Of a DNA stretch of 64,000 nucleotides, positions 8,101 through 18,214 are shown one piece after another; positions within the stretch are counted from its first letter, which is position 1; the number at the start of each line of letters is the position of its first letter. Under the pieces are notes generated by a model that was given only the letters and a program-made list of their open reading frames with translations, ran no database searches and was not told where the DNA came from. Source of the stretch: Hyphomicrobiales bacterium (GTDB lineage: Bacteria > Pseudomonadota > Alphaproteobacteria > Rhizobiales > Beijerinckiaceae); the NCBI GenBank assembly GCA_027484605.1, contig JAIXSR010000087.1:1-64000 (forward strand). The letters run 5' to 3'. Made by a program: the position numbers and the translations under genes.

Positions 8101-9132
8101 ATGACATTATCGGATTTCGCGTCGGGCAGCTTCGTGCCCGGCCGGCCGCGCACGCGCCGGGGCGTTCTTGGCGCTGCCCTCGCTGCCACGCTGGCGGGAA
8201 TGGCCGCACCGGCTATCGCGCAGGCGCCCTGGCCGCAGCGGCCGATTACCCTGATCGTCTCGCAATCGGCCGGCGCCTCGCCGGATGTCTTCGCCCGGCT
8301 GCTGAGCGAGAAGCTGAACGGCGTGCTCAACCAGGCGGTGATTGTCGAGAACAAGCCCGGAGCCGGCAATGCCATCGGCGCGCAGGCAGCAGCCCGTTCC
8401 GCGCCGGACGGCTACACGTTCTTCTTCGCGACCTCGGCGGCGCTGACGATGAACCCGTTCCTGATGAAGAACCTGCCCTATGATCCGCTGAAGGATTTCG
8501 TGCCGGTCGCGCTGCTGACGCGCAGCCATCAGGTGCTGGTAGCGCATCCCGATTTCTCGGCCAAAAACCTGCAGGACCTGATCGAGGTCGTCCGGAAGGA
8601 GCCGAACAAATACAGCATCGCCATCGATGGCCCGCGCAACCTCTCCGGCGTGATCGTGCGCATCCTGAAATCAAAGGCTGGCCTCGACATTGTCGAGGTG
8701 CCCTACAACAACATCCCGGCTTCCGTGCAGGATGTGGTTTCTGGCCGGCTGCCGGTGGGCATGTTCTCGCTTTCGGTGGTCGAGGGCCAGGTCCGCGGCG
8801 GCGCGATGAAGGTGCTCGCCAGCGGTTCGGCCGGCGGGATCGCTTCCATGCCGAATGTCGAGCCGATTGCAAAGCTTTATCCCGGCTTCGATTATCTCGG
8901 CTGGTTCATGCTGATGGCCCCTGCCGGCACGCCGGAGCCGATCGTCAACGAGATGCACAGGGCGCTCGCCAGGGTGCTGGGCGATCCGGCCATCCAGGCG
9001 GCGGCGCCGAAGCTCGGTTTCGAGCTGGATCCGCGTGGCCTGGCCAGCCGCGAGGATTCGCTGGCCTTCCTCAAGCGCCAGCTCGGCCTGTGGCAGGAAA
9101 CCACGACGGCCCTCGGCCTCAAGCCCGAATAA
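8101..9132 (+). CDS. TTT-family (Bug) tricarboxylate/aromatic-acid binding protein
   Basis: A 343-residue periplasmic solute-binding protein of the tripartite tricarboxylate transporter family. An N-terminal Arg-Arg signal (RTRRGVLGAALAATLAG) with cleavage near AIAQA is followed by WPQRPITLIV, the usual Bug start, and the family segments NKPGAGNAIGAQAAA and PDGYTFFF. The start at 8101 is set by GGGAGGAAC at 8088-8096; an in-frame ATG at 8041 lacks an RBS and overlaps the operator region. It is divergent from the GntR-aromatic operon, so it may deliver that operon's substrate. No TctA or TctB membrane gene lies nearby, so it must use membrane components encoded elsewhere. Confidence 0.9.
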   Translation: MTLSDFASGSFVPGRPRTRRGVLGAALAATLAGMAAPAIAQAPWPQRPITLIVSQSAGASPDVFARLLSEKLNGVLNQAVIVENKPGAGNAIGAQAAARSAPDGYTFFFATSAALTMNPFLMKNLPYDPLKDFVPVALLTRSHQVLVAHPDFSAKNLQDLIEVVRKEPNKYSIAIDGPRNLSGVIVRILKSKAGLDIVEVPYNNIPASVQDVVSGRLPVGMFSLSVVEGQVRGGAMKVLASGSAGGIASMPNVEPIAKLYPGFDYLGWFMLMAPAGTPEPIVNEMHRALARVLGDPAIQAAAPKLGFELDPRGLASREDSLAFLKRQLGLWQETTTALGLKPE

Positions 9133-9144
9133 GCCCTCCCGGCC

Positions 9145-11295
9145 TCAATAGAGGCCCTTCGTCAGGAAGCCGCGCCCCTTGGCCGGCTTCTTCGGCTTGC
9201 CCGGATAGCGATCCTGCCCGGAAGGCTTGCCGGCAGCCAGGGCGACGCCCTCCGCCGGGCTGCCCGCCTTGCGCGGGGCCATCTGGCTCTTCGGATCGAT
9301 CCGCCGGCCCTCGCCACCGCGACCTGTTCCCGCTGGCTGCCAGTTCGGCACGAGATGGGCCTTGCCCGGGCCGATCAGGTCCGCCCGGCCCATTTCCTTG
9401 AGCGCCTCGCGCAGGATCGGCCAGTTCTCCGGGTCATGGTAGCGAAGGAACGCCTTGTGCAGGCGGCGCTGGCGCAGCCCCCGCACGGTCTCGACCGGGT
9501 CGGAGGCATTGCGCCGCACCGGGCGAAGCGGGTTCACGCCGGTATGGTACATCGCCGTGGACAGGGCCATGGGCGAGGGCAGGAAAGTCTGAACCTGATC
9601 CGCCCGATAGCCGTTTTTCTTCAACCAGAGCGCGAGGTTCACCATGTCCTCGTCCGTGGTGCCGGGATGCGCCGCGATGAAATACGGGATCAGGAAATAC
9701 TTCTTGCCCGCCTTCTTCGCGGCCTCATCGAACAGCTTCTTGAAGGCATCATAGGTGCCGATGCCCGGCTTCATCATCTTGTTGAGCGGGCCATCCTCGG
9801 TATGTTCCGGCGCGATCTTGAGATAGCCGCCGACATGGTGCTCGACGAGTTCCTTGACATATTCCGGGCTCTCCACCGCGAGGTCATAGCGTACGCCGGA
9901 GGCGACATTGACCTTCTTCACGCCCGGAATCGCGCGCGCCTTGCGGTAGAGCTGGATCAGCGATTCATGGCTGGTATTCAGATTCTTGCAGATATCCGGG
10001 AACACGCAGGAGGGCCGCCGGCAGACCGCCTCGATCGCCTTGTCCTTGCAGCCGATGCGATACATGTTCGCCGTCGGCCCGCCGATATCGGAGATGACGC
10101 CGGTGAACTTGTCGTCCTTGTCGCGGATCGACTCGATCTCCTTGAGGATCGAGCCCTCCGAGCGCGACTGGATGATGCGGCCCTCATGCTCGGTGATCGA
10201 GCAGAAGGAGCAGCCGCCGAAACAGCCGCGCATGATCGTCACCGAATGGCGGATCATCTCCCAGGCGGGGATTTTCGCGTCGCCATAGGACGGATGCGGT
10301 GCCCGCGCGAAAGGCAATTCGTAGACGGCATCCATCTCGGCCGTGGTGAGCGGGATCGGCGGCGCCGTCAGCCAGACATCGCGGTCGCCATGGCGCTGCG
10401 TGAGCGGCCAGGCATTGCCGGGATTGCTTTCCTTGTGCAGCACGCGCGAGGCGCGGGCATAGGCTTCCTTGTCGTTGACCACCACATCATAGGCGGGGAG
10501 GCGGATGACGCCCTGCAGATGGCGCGACTTCTCGTCGTTGCGGAGCTTGCCCTCGTCGCCATCCTCGAGATCATCGGCATGGGCCTCGAACCAGCCCTCC
10601 GGGGTGCCCGACCGCGCGAAGGCAATGCCGCGGATATCCGAGAAATCCTGGTGGATCCCGCCCTTGGCGATCCGGTGGGCCACCTCGACCAGCGCCCGCT
10701 CGGCATTGCCATAGAGCAGCAGGTCGGCCTTGGCATCGAGCAGGATCGAGCGCCGCACCTTGTCCGACCAGTAATCATAATGGGCGATGCGCCGCAGCGA
10801 GGCCTCGATCCCGCCGATGACGATCGGCACGCCCGAAAAAGCCTCGCGGCAGCGCTGGGCATAGACATTGACGGCACGGTCCGGCCGCTTCCCGCCGGCC
10901 CCGCCGGCTGTGTAATTGTCGTTGTGGCGCAGGCGGCGATCCGAGGTGTAGCGGTTCACCATGGAATCCATGTTGCCGCTGGTCACGCCGAAGAACAGGT
11001 TCGGCTTGCCGAGCACCCTGAACGGCGCGGCACTCTGCCAGTCCGGCTGGGCGATGATCCCGACGCGGAAGCCCTGCGCCTCCAGCAGCCGGCCGATAAT
11101 GGCCATCCCGAAGCTGGGATGGTCGACATAGGCATCCCCGGTCACGAGGATGATGTCACAGGAATCCCAGCCCAGTTCGTCCATTTCCTCGCGCGACATC
11201 GGCAGGAACGGCGCGGGGCCGAACCGTTCCGCCCAGAATTTGCGATAGGAAAAAAGCGCTTTTGCGCTGGGAAGTTCAGCGGCGAGAGAGGCCAT
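9145..11295 (-). CDS. ygiQ: YgiQ-family radical SAM protein
   Basis: A 716-residue UPF0313/YgiQ protein. The N-terminal domain resembles B12-binding-like YgiQ regions (residues 30-200). The radical SAM core holds C358, C362 and C365 in [11 protein letters not shown], the ligands of a [4Fe-4S] cluster. The C-terminal 60 residues are basic and Pro/Gly/Lys-rich, a variable tail of this family. The family's reaction is not established. It is convergent with the TTT gene (12 bp apart) and divergent from the ABC-F gene, and looks like a stand-alone conserved gene. Confidence 0.93.
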   Translation of the reverse strand: MASLAAELPSAKALFSYRKFWAERFGPAPFLPMSREEMDELGWDSCDIILVTGDAYVDHPSFGMAIIGRLLEAQGFRVGIIAQPDWQSAAPFRVLGKPNLFFGVTSGNMDSMVNRYTSDRRLRHNDNYTAGGAGGKRPDRAVNVYAQRCREAFSGVPIVIGGIEASLRRIAHYDYWSDKVRRSILLDAKADLLLYGNAERALVEVAHRIAKGGIHQDFSDIRGIAFARSGTPEGWFEAHADDLEDGDEGKLRNDEKSRHLQGVIRLPAYDVVVNDKEAYARASRVLHKESNPGNAWPLTQRHGDRDVWLTAPPIPLTTAEMDAVYELPFARAPHPSYGDAKIPAWEMIRHSVTIMRGCFGGCSFCSITEHEGRIIQSRSEGSILKEIESIRDKDDKFTGVISDIGGPTANMYRIGCKDKAIEAVCRRPSCVFPDICKNLNTSHESLIQLYRKARAIPGVKKVNVASGVRYDLAVESPEYVKELVEHHVGGYLKIAPEHTEDGPLNKMMKPGIGTYDAFKKLFDEAAKKAGKKYFLIPYFIAAHPGTTDEDMVNLALWLKKNGYRADQVQTFLPSPMALSTAMYHTGVNPLRPVRRNASDPVETVRGLRQRRLHKAFLRYHDPENWPILREALKEMGRADLIGPGKAHLVPNWQPAGTGRGGEGRRIDPKSQMAPRKAGSPAEGVALAAGKPSGQDRYPGKPKKPAKGRGFLTKGLY

Positions 11296-11432
11296 TCTGG
11301 TCCCCGGATTCTGACATTGGCATCGTTGCGCCTGCCATAACGCAAAACACGGGGAAAGCGGAGCGATTTTCTGTCGCGTGTTGCAGCGTCACCGGCTATG
11401 CCACGGAAAATCATTCCACAAGGCCTTTCCCG

Positions 11433-13055
11433 ATGATCCGTGTTGAGAGCGTTTCCAAGCGCAACAGCAGCCAGTTGCTGTTTGTCGAGGCTTCCGCCAC
11501 GCTGCTGCGCGGCGAGAAAGTCGGCCTTGTCGGCCCGAACGGCGCGGGCAAGTCCACCCTGTTCCGCATGATCACCGGGCGGGACCAGCCGGATGAGGGG
11601 CAGGTCTCGGTCGATCGCGGTACGATCATCGGCTATTTCAGCCAGGATGTCGGCGAGATGGCCGGGCGCTCCGCCGTCGCCGAGGTGATGGAAGGGGCGG
11701 GGCCCGTCAGCGCGGTGGCAGCCGAGATGGCGGCGCTCGAGGCTGACATGGTCGATCCGGGCAAGGGCAACCAGCTCGAGGAGATCATCGCCCGCTATGG
11801 CGAGGTCCAGGCCCGGTTCGAGGAACTGGACGGCTACGCGCTGGATGGCCGCGCCCGCGAGGTGCTCGACGGCCTCGGCTTCAGCCAGGAGATGATGGAT
11901 GGCGATGTCGGCAAGCTCTCGGGCGGATGGAAGATGCGTGTCGCGCTCGCCCGCATCCTGCTCATGCGGCCGGATGTCATGCTGCTTGACGAGCCCTCGA
12001 ACCATCTCGATCTGGAGAGCCTGATCTGGCTCGAGCAGTTCCTGAAGGGCTATGACGGCGCCCTGATGATGACCTCGCATGACCGCGAATTCATGAACCG
12101 CATCGTCACCAAGATCATCGAGATCGATGGCGGTTCGCTGACAACCTATTCCGGCGACTACGACTTCTATGTCGAGCAGCGCGCCATGTCGGAAAAGCAG
12201 CAGCAGGCCCAGTTCGAGCGCCAGAAGGCGATGCTGGCCAAGGAAATCGCCTTCATCGAGCGGTTCAAGGCCCGCGCCAGCCATGCCGCGCAGGTCCAGA
12301 GCCGCGTCAAGAAGCTCGACAAGATCGAGAAGGTCGAGCCGCCCCGCCGCCGCCAGACCATCGCCTTCGAGTTCCAGCCCGCGCCTCGCTCGGGCGATGA
12401 CGTGATCAGCGTGAAGGGCGTCCACAAGCGCTATGGCAGCCGCGTGATCTATGACGGGCTCGACTTCCATGTCCGCCGCAAGGAGCGCTGGTGCGTCATG
12501 GGCGTCAACGGGGCCGGCAAATCCACCCTGCTCAAGCTGGTGGCCGGGGACGCGACCCCCGATTCCGGCACGGTGCAGATCGGCGTCGGCGTGAAGCTGG
12601 GCTATTTCTCCCAGCATGCCATGGACATCCTCGATGGCGACCTGACGATTTTCGAGATGCTGGAGCAAAGCTTCCCGCAGGCCGGGCAGGGCTCGCTCCG
12701 CACGCTGGCCGGCTGTTTCGGCTTTTCCGGCGATGATATCGAGAAGCGCTGCCGCGTGCTTTCCGGCGGCGAGAAGGCCCGGCTGGTCATGGCGATGATG
12801 CTGTTCGACCCGCCCAACCTGCTGGTCCTCGACGAGCCGACCAACCATCTCGACCTTGCGACCAAGGAAATGCTGGTCAATGCCCTGGCGCAGTTCGAGG
12901 GCACGATGCTGTTCGTCTCGCATGACCGCCATTTCCTGGGCGCCCTGTCGAACCGCGTGCTCGAACTGACGCCCGACGGCGTGCATGCCTATGGCGGCGG
13001 CTATACCGAATATGTCGCCAGCACCGGGCAGGAGGCGCCGGGCCTCAGGAGTTGA
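11433..13055 (+). CDS. ABC-F family ATPase
   Basis: A 540-residue soluble protein with two ABC nucleotide-binding domains and no membrane segment. Walker A motifs are GPNGAGKST near residue 38 and GVNGAGKST near 360; signatures are LSGGWKMRVALAR and LSGGEKARLVMA; Walker B parts are LLDEPSNHLD and VLDEPTNHLD. The linker between domains (about residues 235-320) is charged and helical, as in ABC-F proteins that act on the ribosomal E site. Closest architecture is YbiT/EttA. I placed the start at the ATG at 11433 (MIRVESVSKR), since upstream codons in the same frame lack family similarity. A role in translation or ribosome protection is a family inference. Confidence 0.92.
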   Translation: MIRVESVSKRNSSQLLFVEASATLLRGEKVGLVGPNGAGKSTLFRMITGRDQPDEGQVSVDRGTIIGYFSQDVGEMAGRSAVAEVMEGAGPVSAVAAEMAALEADMVDPGKGNQLEEIIARYGEVQARFEELDGYALDGRAREVLDGLGFSQEMMDGDVGKLSGGWKMRVALARILLMRPDVMLLDEPSNHLDLESLIWLEQFLKGYDGALMMTSHDREFMNRIVTKIIEIDGGSLTTYSGDYDFYVEQRAMSEKQQQAQFERQKAMLAKEIAFIERFKARASHAAQVQSRVKKLDKIEKVEPPRRRQTIAFEFQPAPRSGDDVISVKGVHKRYGSRVIYDGLDFHVRRKERWCVMGVNGAGKSTLLKLVAGDATPDSGTVQIGVGVKLGYFSQHAMDILDGDLTIFEMLEQSFPQAGQGSLRTLAGCFGFSGDDIEKRCRVLSGGEKARLVMAMMLFDPPNLLVLDEPTNHLDLATKEMLVNALAQFEGTMLFVSHDRHFLGALSNRVLELTPDGVHAYGGGYTEYVASTGQEAPGLRS

Positions 13056-13094
13056 AAGCTGTTGCGCCTTGCGGAGCGCTGTTCCCGAGCCGTC

Positions 13095-13173
13095 ATGGCC
13101 GGGCCTGGCCCGGCCATCCCTGACTTTCGGAATGGATTTTCAAGTCGTGGATGCCCGCCCCTGGGGCGGGCAT
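13095..13173. repeat. Pair of 23-nt palindromes between convergent genes
   Basis: Two perfect hairpins of identical geometry: ATGGCCGGGCC-T-GGCCCGGCCAT at 13095-13117 and ATGCCCGCCCC-T-GGGGCGGGCAT at 13151-13173, each with 11-bp arms about one central T. They lie between the convergent ABC-F and DM13 genes. Similar paired GC-rich intergenic palindromes are widespread in Hyphomicrobiales genomes. They lack T-runs, so factor-independent termination is uncertain, though they may stabilise mRNA ends. Confidence 0.75.
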
Positions 13174-13202
13174 GAAGGATTGGGAAAGGTGGGGCTGGCG
13201 GC

Positions 13203-13673
13203 CTACCGGTATTTCGCGGCGGTGATGAACTCGCTGAAGGTCTCGCACCAGACCAGAACGGTGGTGTAGGCGGCGAGGTCGACCCCTGCCGGCACGTCGA
13301 GGATGAAGCCGTTGAAGGTCTTCACATCGCCGATGAGCCGGGCCTCGCCCTTCACGGCAAGGAAGCCGTCCTCGTCCTCGACGAAGCTCTTCACGAGATA
13401 GAGCTTGTAGTCCGGCCCCGGCGCCAGCTTGCCCTCATGCGCGATGCGCTGCGGCGTGAGGCTCACCTTGCCTTCGCCCCAATGGAAGAAGTCGCTGCCC
13501 TTGAGGTCGCGCCGGAATTCGCCCCGGAACATGGCGCCCTGCGCCGCCGCGACGAGCGCGGCCTGGTCTGGCCCCTTCGGCGCGATCAGGATCGGCAATG
13601 TGTAGATGCCGATGGCGAAACCGATCGCGAGCATCGCAAGATGGGTTCCGGTCAGGACAAGTTTCTTCAGCAT
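13203..13673 (-). CDS. DM13-domain membrane-anchored protein
   Basis: A 156-residue protein with one N-terminal hydrophobic segment (about residues 5-32), probably a membrane anchor or uncleaved signal, and a DM13 domain covering residues 45-156. The domain ends with VLVWCETFSEFITAAKY, containing the invariant Cys of DM13. DM13 is predicted to bind a redox cofactor or metal, but its function is unproven in bacteria. It sits downstream of malate synthase on the same strand, 118 bp away, so may be transcribed alone. I cannot give a pathway. Confidence 0.8.
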   Translation of the reverse strand: MLKKLVLTGTHLAMLAIGFAIGIYTLPILIAPKGPDQAALVAAAQGAMFRGEFRRDLKGSDFFHWGEGKVSLTPQRIAHEGKLAPGPDYKLYLVKSFVEDEDGFLAVKGEARLIGDVKTFNGFILDVPAGVDLAAYTTVLVWCETFSEFITAAKYR

Positions 13674-13791
13674 GCAGCGCGCTCCGGACTTCCTGCGGGT
13701 CTATGCAGGTGACCGGAGCATCGCATCTCTCCGATCACAGGCAAAATGCCGGATTCGTGAGGAAGAGTCCCGGAAGACTGTTCCCCTCAGG

Positions 13792-15891
13792 TCAGCCCTG
13801 CGCCTTCACGCGCTGGCGGAAGGCATGGAGCAGCGGCTCGGTATAGCCGTTGGGCTGCGCGATGCCGTCGAAGACCAGCGCCCGGGCGGCCTGGAAGGCG
13901 AGGCTGCTCGCCTCGTTGCCGGCCATCGGCCGGTAGAGCGGGTCGCCGGCATTCTGGCCATCGACCTTCTTCGCCATCCGGGCGAAGGCGGCGTCGATCT
14001 GCTCCGCCGTGCAGACGCCATGCAGCAGCCAGTTGGCCATGTGCTGCGAGGAAATGCGCAGGGTGGCGCGGTCTTCCATCAGCCCGACATCATGGATATC
14101 CGGCACCTTGGAGCAGCCGATGCCCTGGTCGACCCAGCGCACGACATAGCCGAGAATGCCTTGGGCATTGTTGTCCAGCTCGGCGGTGATCTCCTCCGGC
14201 GACCAGTTGCGACCCTGCGCGGTCGGGATCGTCAGCAGCGCCGGGAGCGGGGCGACCGGCTCGGCAAGGCGTTCCTTCTGGCGCGCATAGACATCGACAT
14301 GGTGGTAATGCGTGGCATGCAGGGTGGCCGCCGTCGGCGAGGGCACCCAGGCCGTGGTCGCACCCGATTTCGGATGCCCGATCTTCTGCACCAGCATGTC
14401 GGCCATCCGGTCCGGCGCGGCCCACATGCCCTTGCCGATCTGCGCCTTGCCCGAAAGGCCGCAGGCGAGGCCGATCTGCACGTTGCGATCCTCATAGGCC
14501 GCGATCCAGGACGAGGCCTTCATGTCGCCCTTGCGGATCATCGGGCCGGCCTGCATCGAGGTATGCATCTCGTCGCCGGTCCTGTCGAGGAAGCCGGTAT
14601 TGATGAAGACGATGCGGTTCTGCACGGCCGCAATACAGGCGGCGAGATTGGCCGAGGTGCGGCGCTCCTCGTCCATTACGCCCACTTTCAGCGTGTGGCG
14701 GGTGAGGCCGAGCAGGTCCTCGACGGCATCGAACAGGTCATTCGTGAAGGCCGCCTCGACCGGGCCATGCATCTTCGGCTTGACGATATAGACATTGCCG
14801 TTCCGGCTGTTGCGGAACTTGCCGAGACCCTGGATGTCATGCAGGGCGATCGTGCTGGTCATGATGCCGTCGAGAATGCCTTCCGGCGCCTCGCTGCCAT
14901 CCGGCAGCAGGATGGCCGGGTTGGTCATCAGATGGCCGACATTCCGCACGAAGAGCAGGCTGCGGCCCGGCAGCGTCAGGCGCGTGCCATCGGGCGCGGT
15001 ATAGTTGCGGTCGCTGTTGAGGCGGCGCGTCATCGGCTTGCCGGCCTTCTCGAACGTGTCCTCGAGCGTGCCGTTCATCAGGCCGAGCCAGTTCGCATAG
15101 GCCGCGACCTTGTCCTCGGCATCGACGGCGGCGATCGAATCCTCGAGATCGACAATGGTCGTCAGCGCCGATTCCAGCACGATATCGGCGAGGCCGGCCG
15201 GATCGTCCTTGCCGATCCGGTGGGTCGGATCAATCACCAGCTCGATATGCAGCCCGTTGTTCTTCAACAGGAAATTGGCGCCATTGGTCCCAACGAGCTG
15301 GGCGGGATCGGCCAGGGCCGGCATGCCGCCTTTCCAGTCGGTCCAGCTGCCGGAAGCCAGCGGCGCAGCCTTGTCGAGGAAGGCCTTGGCCCAGCCGATC
15401 ACCTTGGCGCCGCGGGCCGTGTCATAGCCGCCGGCCTGCGGCGGAGCCAGCGCATCCGTCCCGTAGAGGGCGTCATAGAGGCTGCCCCAGCGGGCATTGG
15501 CGGCATTGAGCACGAACCGCGCATTGAGCACGGGCACCACCAGCTGCGGCCCCGCAGAGGAGGCGATCTCGGCATCCACATTGGTCGTGCTGACCTTGAA
15601 CCGCGCCGGCTCGGGCACGAGATAGCCGATCTCGCGCAGGAAAGCTTCATAGGCAGCGGCATCGAAGGGCTTGCCGGCGCGGTCCGCATGCCAGGCATCG
15701 ATCTTGGCCTGCAGCGCGTCGCGTGCGGCCAGCAATTCGCGGTTGCGTGGGGCAAAGCGCGCGAAGATCTGCGCCATGCCGCTCCAGAAGGCCCCGGCCT
15801 CGAGCCCCGTACCCGGCAGGACACGCTCGTCGACGAAACGGGCCAATTCCGCCGCCACCTTCAGGCCAGCCTTGTCGATCCGGTTCGTCAT
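13792..15891 (-). CDS. glcB: Malate synthase G
   Basis: A 699-residue cytosolic enzyme condensing glyoxylate and acetyl-CoA to malate. The N-terminal [13 protein letters not shown] is a typical start of the G isoform, and the length matches the family (about 720). The catalytic barrel includes [18 protein letters not shown] near residue 335 and the [16 protein letters not shown] segment near 450 with Glu and Asp around the Mg site. The start at 15891 is supported by AGAGGAG eight bases upstream. It would assimilate glyoxylate from glycolate or C2 compounds. Glycolate released by the RuBisCO-like pathway further right could feed it; that link is inference. Confidence 0.96.
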   Translation of the reverse strand: MTNRIDKAGLKVAAELARFVDERVLPGTGLEAGAFWSGMAQIFARFAPRNRELLAARDALQAKIDAWHADRAGKPFDAAAYEAFLREIGYLVPEPARFKVSTTNVDAEIASSAGPQLVVPVLNARFVLNAANARWGSLYDALYGTDALAPPQAGGYDTARGAKVIGWAKAFLDKAAPLASGSWTDWKGGMPALADPAQLVGTNGANFLLKNNGLHIELVIDPTHRIGKDDPAGLADIVLESALTTIVDLEDSIAAVDAEDKVAAYANWLGLMNGTLEDTFEKAGKPMTRRLNSDRNYTAPDGTRLTLPGRSLLFVRNVGHLMTNPAILLPDGSEAPEGILDGIMTSTIALHDIQGLGKFRNSRNGNVYIVKPKMHGPVEAAFTNDLFDAVEDLLGLTRHTLKVGVMDEERRTSANLAACIAAVQNRIVFINTGFLDRTGDEMHTSMQAGPMIRKGDMKASSWIAAYEDRNVQIGLACGLSGKAQIGKGMWAAPDRMADMLVQKIGHPKSGATTAWVPSPTAATLHATHYHHVDVYARQKERLAEPVAPLPALLTIPTAQGRNWSPEEITAELDNNAQGILGYVVRWVDQGIGCSKVPDIHDVGLMEDRATLRISSQHMANWLLHGVCTAEQIDAAFARMAKKVDGQNAGDPLYRPMAGNEASSLAFQAARALVFDGIAQPNGYTEPLLHAFRQRVKAQG

Positions 15892-15976
15892 GTCGCGCTC
15901 CTCTCTTGCCGCACGGCCGATGCTTCCTGCCGCATGGCCATTTACGCCGGAAACAGCAATTCGCCTCCATGTCAAG

Positions 15977-15990
15977 AATTCCAAGGAATT
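15977..15990. promoter_or_regulatory. Palindrome upstream of malate synthase
   Basis: AATTCC-AA-GGAATT, a perfect 6-bp inverted repeat 86 bp upstream of the glcB start. A TTGACA on the minus strand at 15970-15975 is a possible -35 box, but no convincing -10 is seen. The site may bind a regulator of glcB. Confidence 0.35.
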
Positions 15991-16014
15991 ATGCAAGGGC
16001 GGAAAGAATGGGGG

Positions 16015-17187
16015 TCATACCCCCTTCAGCACCACATGCTTTATCCGCTGGCGGTGATAGGTGAAGGCCACGTGCAGGCTGCCATCCGGCATCTGGTGGA
16101 TGCTCGGATAGGACAATTCCCGGTTGCGGCGGTCGAGCGAATTGTTGGTCATGCAATAGCCGTCGCCGGTTTCCAGCTCGATCCGGACCGGCCAGCTCCG
16201 CCCGCCATCCTCGGACAGGGCGAGGCAGAGCGGCGCGCGCGGCGCGCCCCAGAAGGCCTGCCGGGCCGGTTTCGGCGCCTCGACGGCCGGGCTGGTCATC
16301 TCCTCGTCATCCTCGATCTCGTCGTAGAGCGAAACGCGGCGATCCGTGGCCCCGGCGGCGCTCGAATGGTTATAGACAAGGGCGAGCCGGCCATCGGCGA
16401 GGCGTGTTGCCTGGATCGAGGAATTGTTGTTCGGCAGCGCTGTCGGCCGGCAGGGCGACCATGTCTTTCCGCCATCCGTCGAGCGGCTGGCATGGATGAA
16501 ATCCGCCCAGCGGCTGCGGAACAGCGCGAGCAATTCGCCCGGGCCGGCCTCGATCACGCCCATATGGACGCAGCCGAGGCTGTCCGGCACCTCGATGGGC
16601 CGCCAGGTCCGGCCCTTGTCCGGGCTGAGGCGCAGTACGCTGATATCGTTGTCGCCCACCCATTTCACGCCGGGCGTGCTGCGGCAGAGGAACGTGCCGA
16701 TCAGCCAGTCGCCATTGGCCAGCACCTGCACCGGCTGCCGCACGAAGGTGCCGGCATCGACGATCAGCGTATCCGGCGCGGACCAGCTGGCGCCATGGTC
16801 GGTGGAGATCCTGCGCCGGACGATGGCCGTGTCCTGGTTGCCGGATTTCTGCGAGGTATAGAGCAGCCAGAGCGGCCCTTCCGGTGTCGGAAACAGGATC
16901 GGGTTCTGTTCGGAACGCGCGGGGTCATCGACCAGCTTCACCGTCTCGCTCCATTGCCCGGCGCCCGGTGCGAGGCGGCAGAAATGGATCGAGATGTCCG
17001 ACATGCCCTCCTGCGTGCCGCCGAACCAGACGCAGCCCAGCGATCCGTCACCGAGGGTCATCAGGTTGGCGGCATGGTTCTGCGGGCAGGGTGAGGGCAG
17101 GATGGCCTCGAACTGGCCCGGATGGCCAGGCCGGGGGCGGAGTTTTCCGTCATCGAGGAGGGCAGGGGCGTCTTCCGTGGCATTCAT
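16015..17187 (-). CDS. Sialidase-fold (BNR/Asp-box) protein without signal peptide
   Basis: A 390-residue beta-propeller protein of the sialidase superfamily. Four Asp-boxes (S-x-D-x-G-x-[ST]-W) are present near residues 127, 188, 236 and 334. There is no signal peptide, so it is probably cytosolic, unlike secreted sialidases. I chose the ATG at 17187, where the RBS overlaps the PdxA stop, over the upstream in-frame start at 17229. It is the last gene of the leftward sugar-acid operon. Possible roles are hydrolysis or lyase action on an uncommon acidic sugar conjugate or polyol acid; its operon partners process small hydroxy acids, so classic N-acetylneuraminate release seems unlikely. Confidence 0.82.
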   Translation of the reverse strand: MNATEDAPALLDDGKLRPRPGHPGQFEAILPSPCPQNHAANLMTLGDGSLGCVWFGGTQEGMSDISIHFCRLAPGAGQWSETVKLVDDPARSEQNPILFPTPEGPLWLLYTSQKSGNQDTAIVRRRISTDHGASWSAPDTLIVDAGTFVRQPVQVLANGDWLIGTFLCRSTPGVKWVGDNDISVLRLSPDKGRTWRPIEVPDSLGCVHMGVIEAGPGELLALFRSRWADFIHASRSTDGGKTWSPCRPTALPNNNSSIQATRLADGRLALVYNHSSAAGATDRRVSLYDEIEDDEEMTSPAVEAPKPARQAFWGAPRAPLCLALSEDGGRSWPVRIELETGDGYCMTNNSLDRRNRELSYPSIHQMPDGSLHVAFTYHRQRIKHVVLKGV

Positions 17188-17197
17188 GGCAGGCTCC

Positions 17198-18214
17198 TCA
17201 GGCGGGATGCGCGGCAAGGCGCATGGCATAGTCGATGGCCTCGATCAGGCTGGTTTCAGAAGCAATGCCCTGGCCGGCAATGTCGAAGGCCGTGCCGTGA
17301 TCGACGGAGGTCCGGATGATCGGCAGGCCGAGCGTGATGTTGACGCCGGAGAGCGCATCCCATTTGCCCGTCGCCGGATCGACATGGAAGCCCAGCAGCT
17401 TGACGGGGATATGCCCCTGATCGTGATACATCGCGACCACGGCATCATATTGCCCCGCCCGCAGTTTCACGAACACCGTGTCGCCCGGCACCGGGCCGAC
17501 CACGTCGAGCCCGTCCGCCACCGCCCTGGCGATGGTCGGCGCGGAAATGTCGATATCCTGCCGGCCGAACAGCCCGCCTTCGCCGGCATGCGGGTTGAGC
17601 GCGGCCACGGCGATCCGCGGCCTTGGCTTTCCAAGCCGCCGCAGGGCACCCTCGGTCAGGTCGATCACCCGGCGCAGGCGCTCGGGCGTGAGCCGCTTCG
17701 GCACATCCTCGAGCGCGACATGGGTGGTGACATGGCTGACATTCATGTTGCCATGGGCCAGCATCATGACCGAGCCCTTCACGCCGGTCAGTTCGGCCAG
17801 AAGTTCGGTATGGCCGGCATAATGGTAGCCCGCGAGGTTCAGCGCTTCCTTGTTGAGCGGCGCCGTCACCAGCCCCTGCACCCGGCCCTGCTGCGCGAGG
17901 CTTACCGCCTTCTCGATGGCCAGATAGGCCACCCTGCCGCCGGGCGCGCCGATCTCGCCGGTCCGGATCTCGCCGCCCGGGTCGCCCGCCTGCAGGCAGG
18001 CAAGGGCGGGCCAGGCCGCATCTTCCTCCGTCTCGGGGATCGCGGACATGCCCAGCAACGCCTCGGCCTTGCGGAGCGAGGGCACGTCGCCGATCACGAG
18101 CAGGCGGAACTCGCCGGCCCGGAGCCGCTCCGCAAGCCCATTCGCGGCCCGGACGATGATTTCCGGGCCGATTCCGGCGGGATCACCCATGGTGATGGCG
18201 AGATGCGGGATCAT
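17198..18214 (-). CDS. PdxA-family 4-phospho-hydroxyacid dehydrogenase (PdxA2-like)
   Basis: A 338-residue NAD-dependent, metal-requiring dehydrogenase with the family start LAITMGDPAGIGPEII and the motifs TAPLNKEAL, GHTELLAELT and ALNPHAGEGG, including conserved metal His residues and a YHDQGHIPVK segment. Classical PdxA oxidises 4-phosphohydroxy-L-threonine in vitamin B6 synthesis. PdxA2 members beside DUF1537 kinases oxidise and decarboxylate 4-phospho-threonate or 4-phospho-erythronate to dihydroxyacetone phosphate. The ATG overlaps the DUF1537 stop by 4 bp, which strongly supports the catabolic assignment. The stereochemistry of the substrate is not determinable here. Confidence 0.9.
   Translation of the reverse strand: MIPHLAITMGDPAGIGPEIIVRAANGLAERLRAGEFRLLVIGDVPSLRKAEALLGMSAIPETEEDAAWPALACLQAGDPGGEIRTGEIGAPGGRVAYLAIEKAVSLAQQGRVQGLVTAPLNKEALNLAGYHYAGHTELLAELTGVKGSVMMLAHGNMNVSHVTTHVALEDVPKRLTPERLRRVIDLTEGALRRLGKPRPRIAVAALNPHAGEGGLFGRQDIDISAPTIARAVADGLDVVGPVPGDTVFVKLRAGQYDAVVAMYHDQGHIPVKLLGFHVDPATGKWDALSGVNITLGLPIIRTSVDHGTAFDIAGQGIASETSLIEAIDYAMRLAAHPA

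Noticed and set aside
13606..17094. A 1162-codon open frame on the plus strand.
   Set aside because: It is antisense to malate synthase and the sialidase-fold gene, its translation is rich in Arg, His, Gly and Pro without recognisable domains, and such frames are expected in GC-rich DNA.
17198..18214. Vitamin B6 biosynthesis role for the PdxA-family protein.
   Set aside because: It is translationally coupled to a DUF1537 kinase and lies in a catabolic operon, the hallmark of PdxA2-type enzymes.
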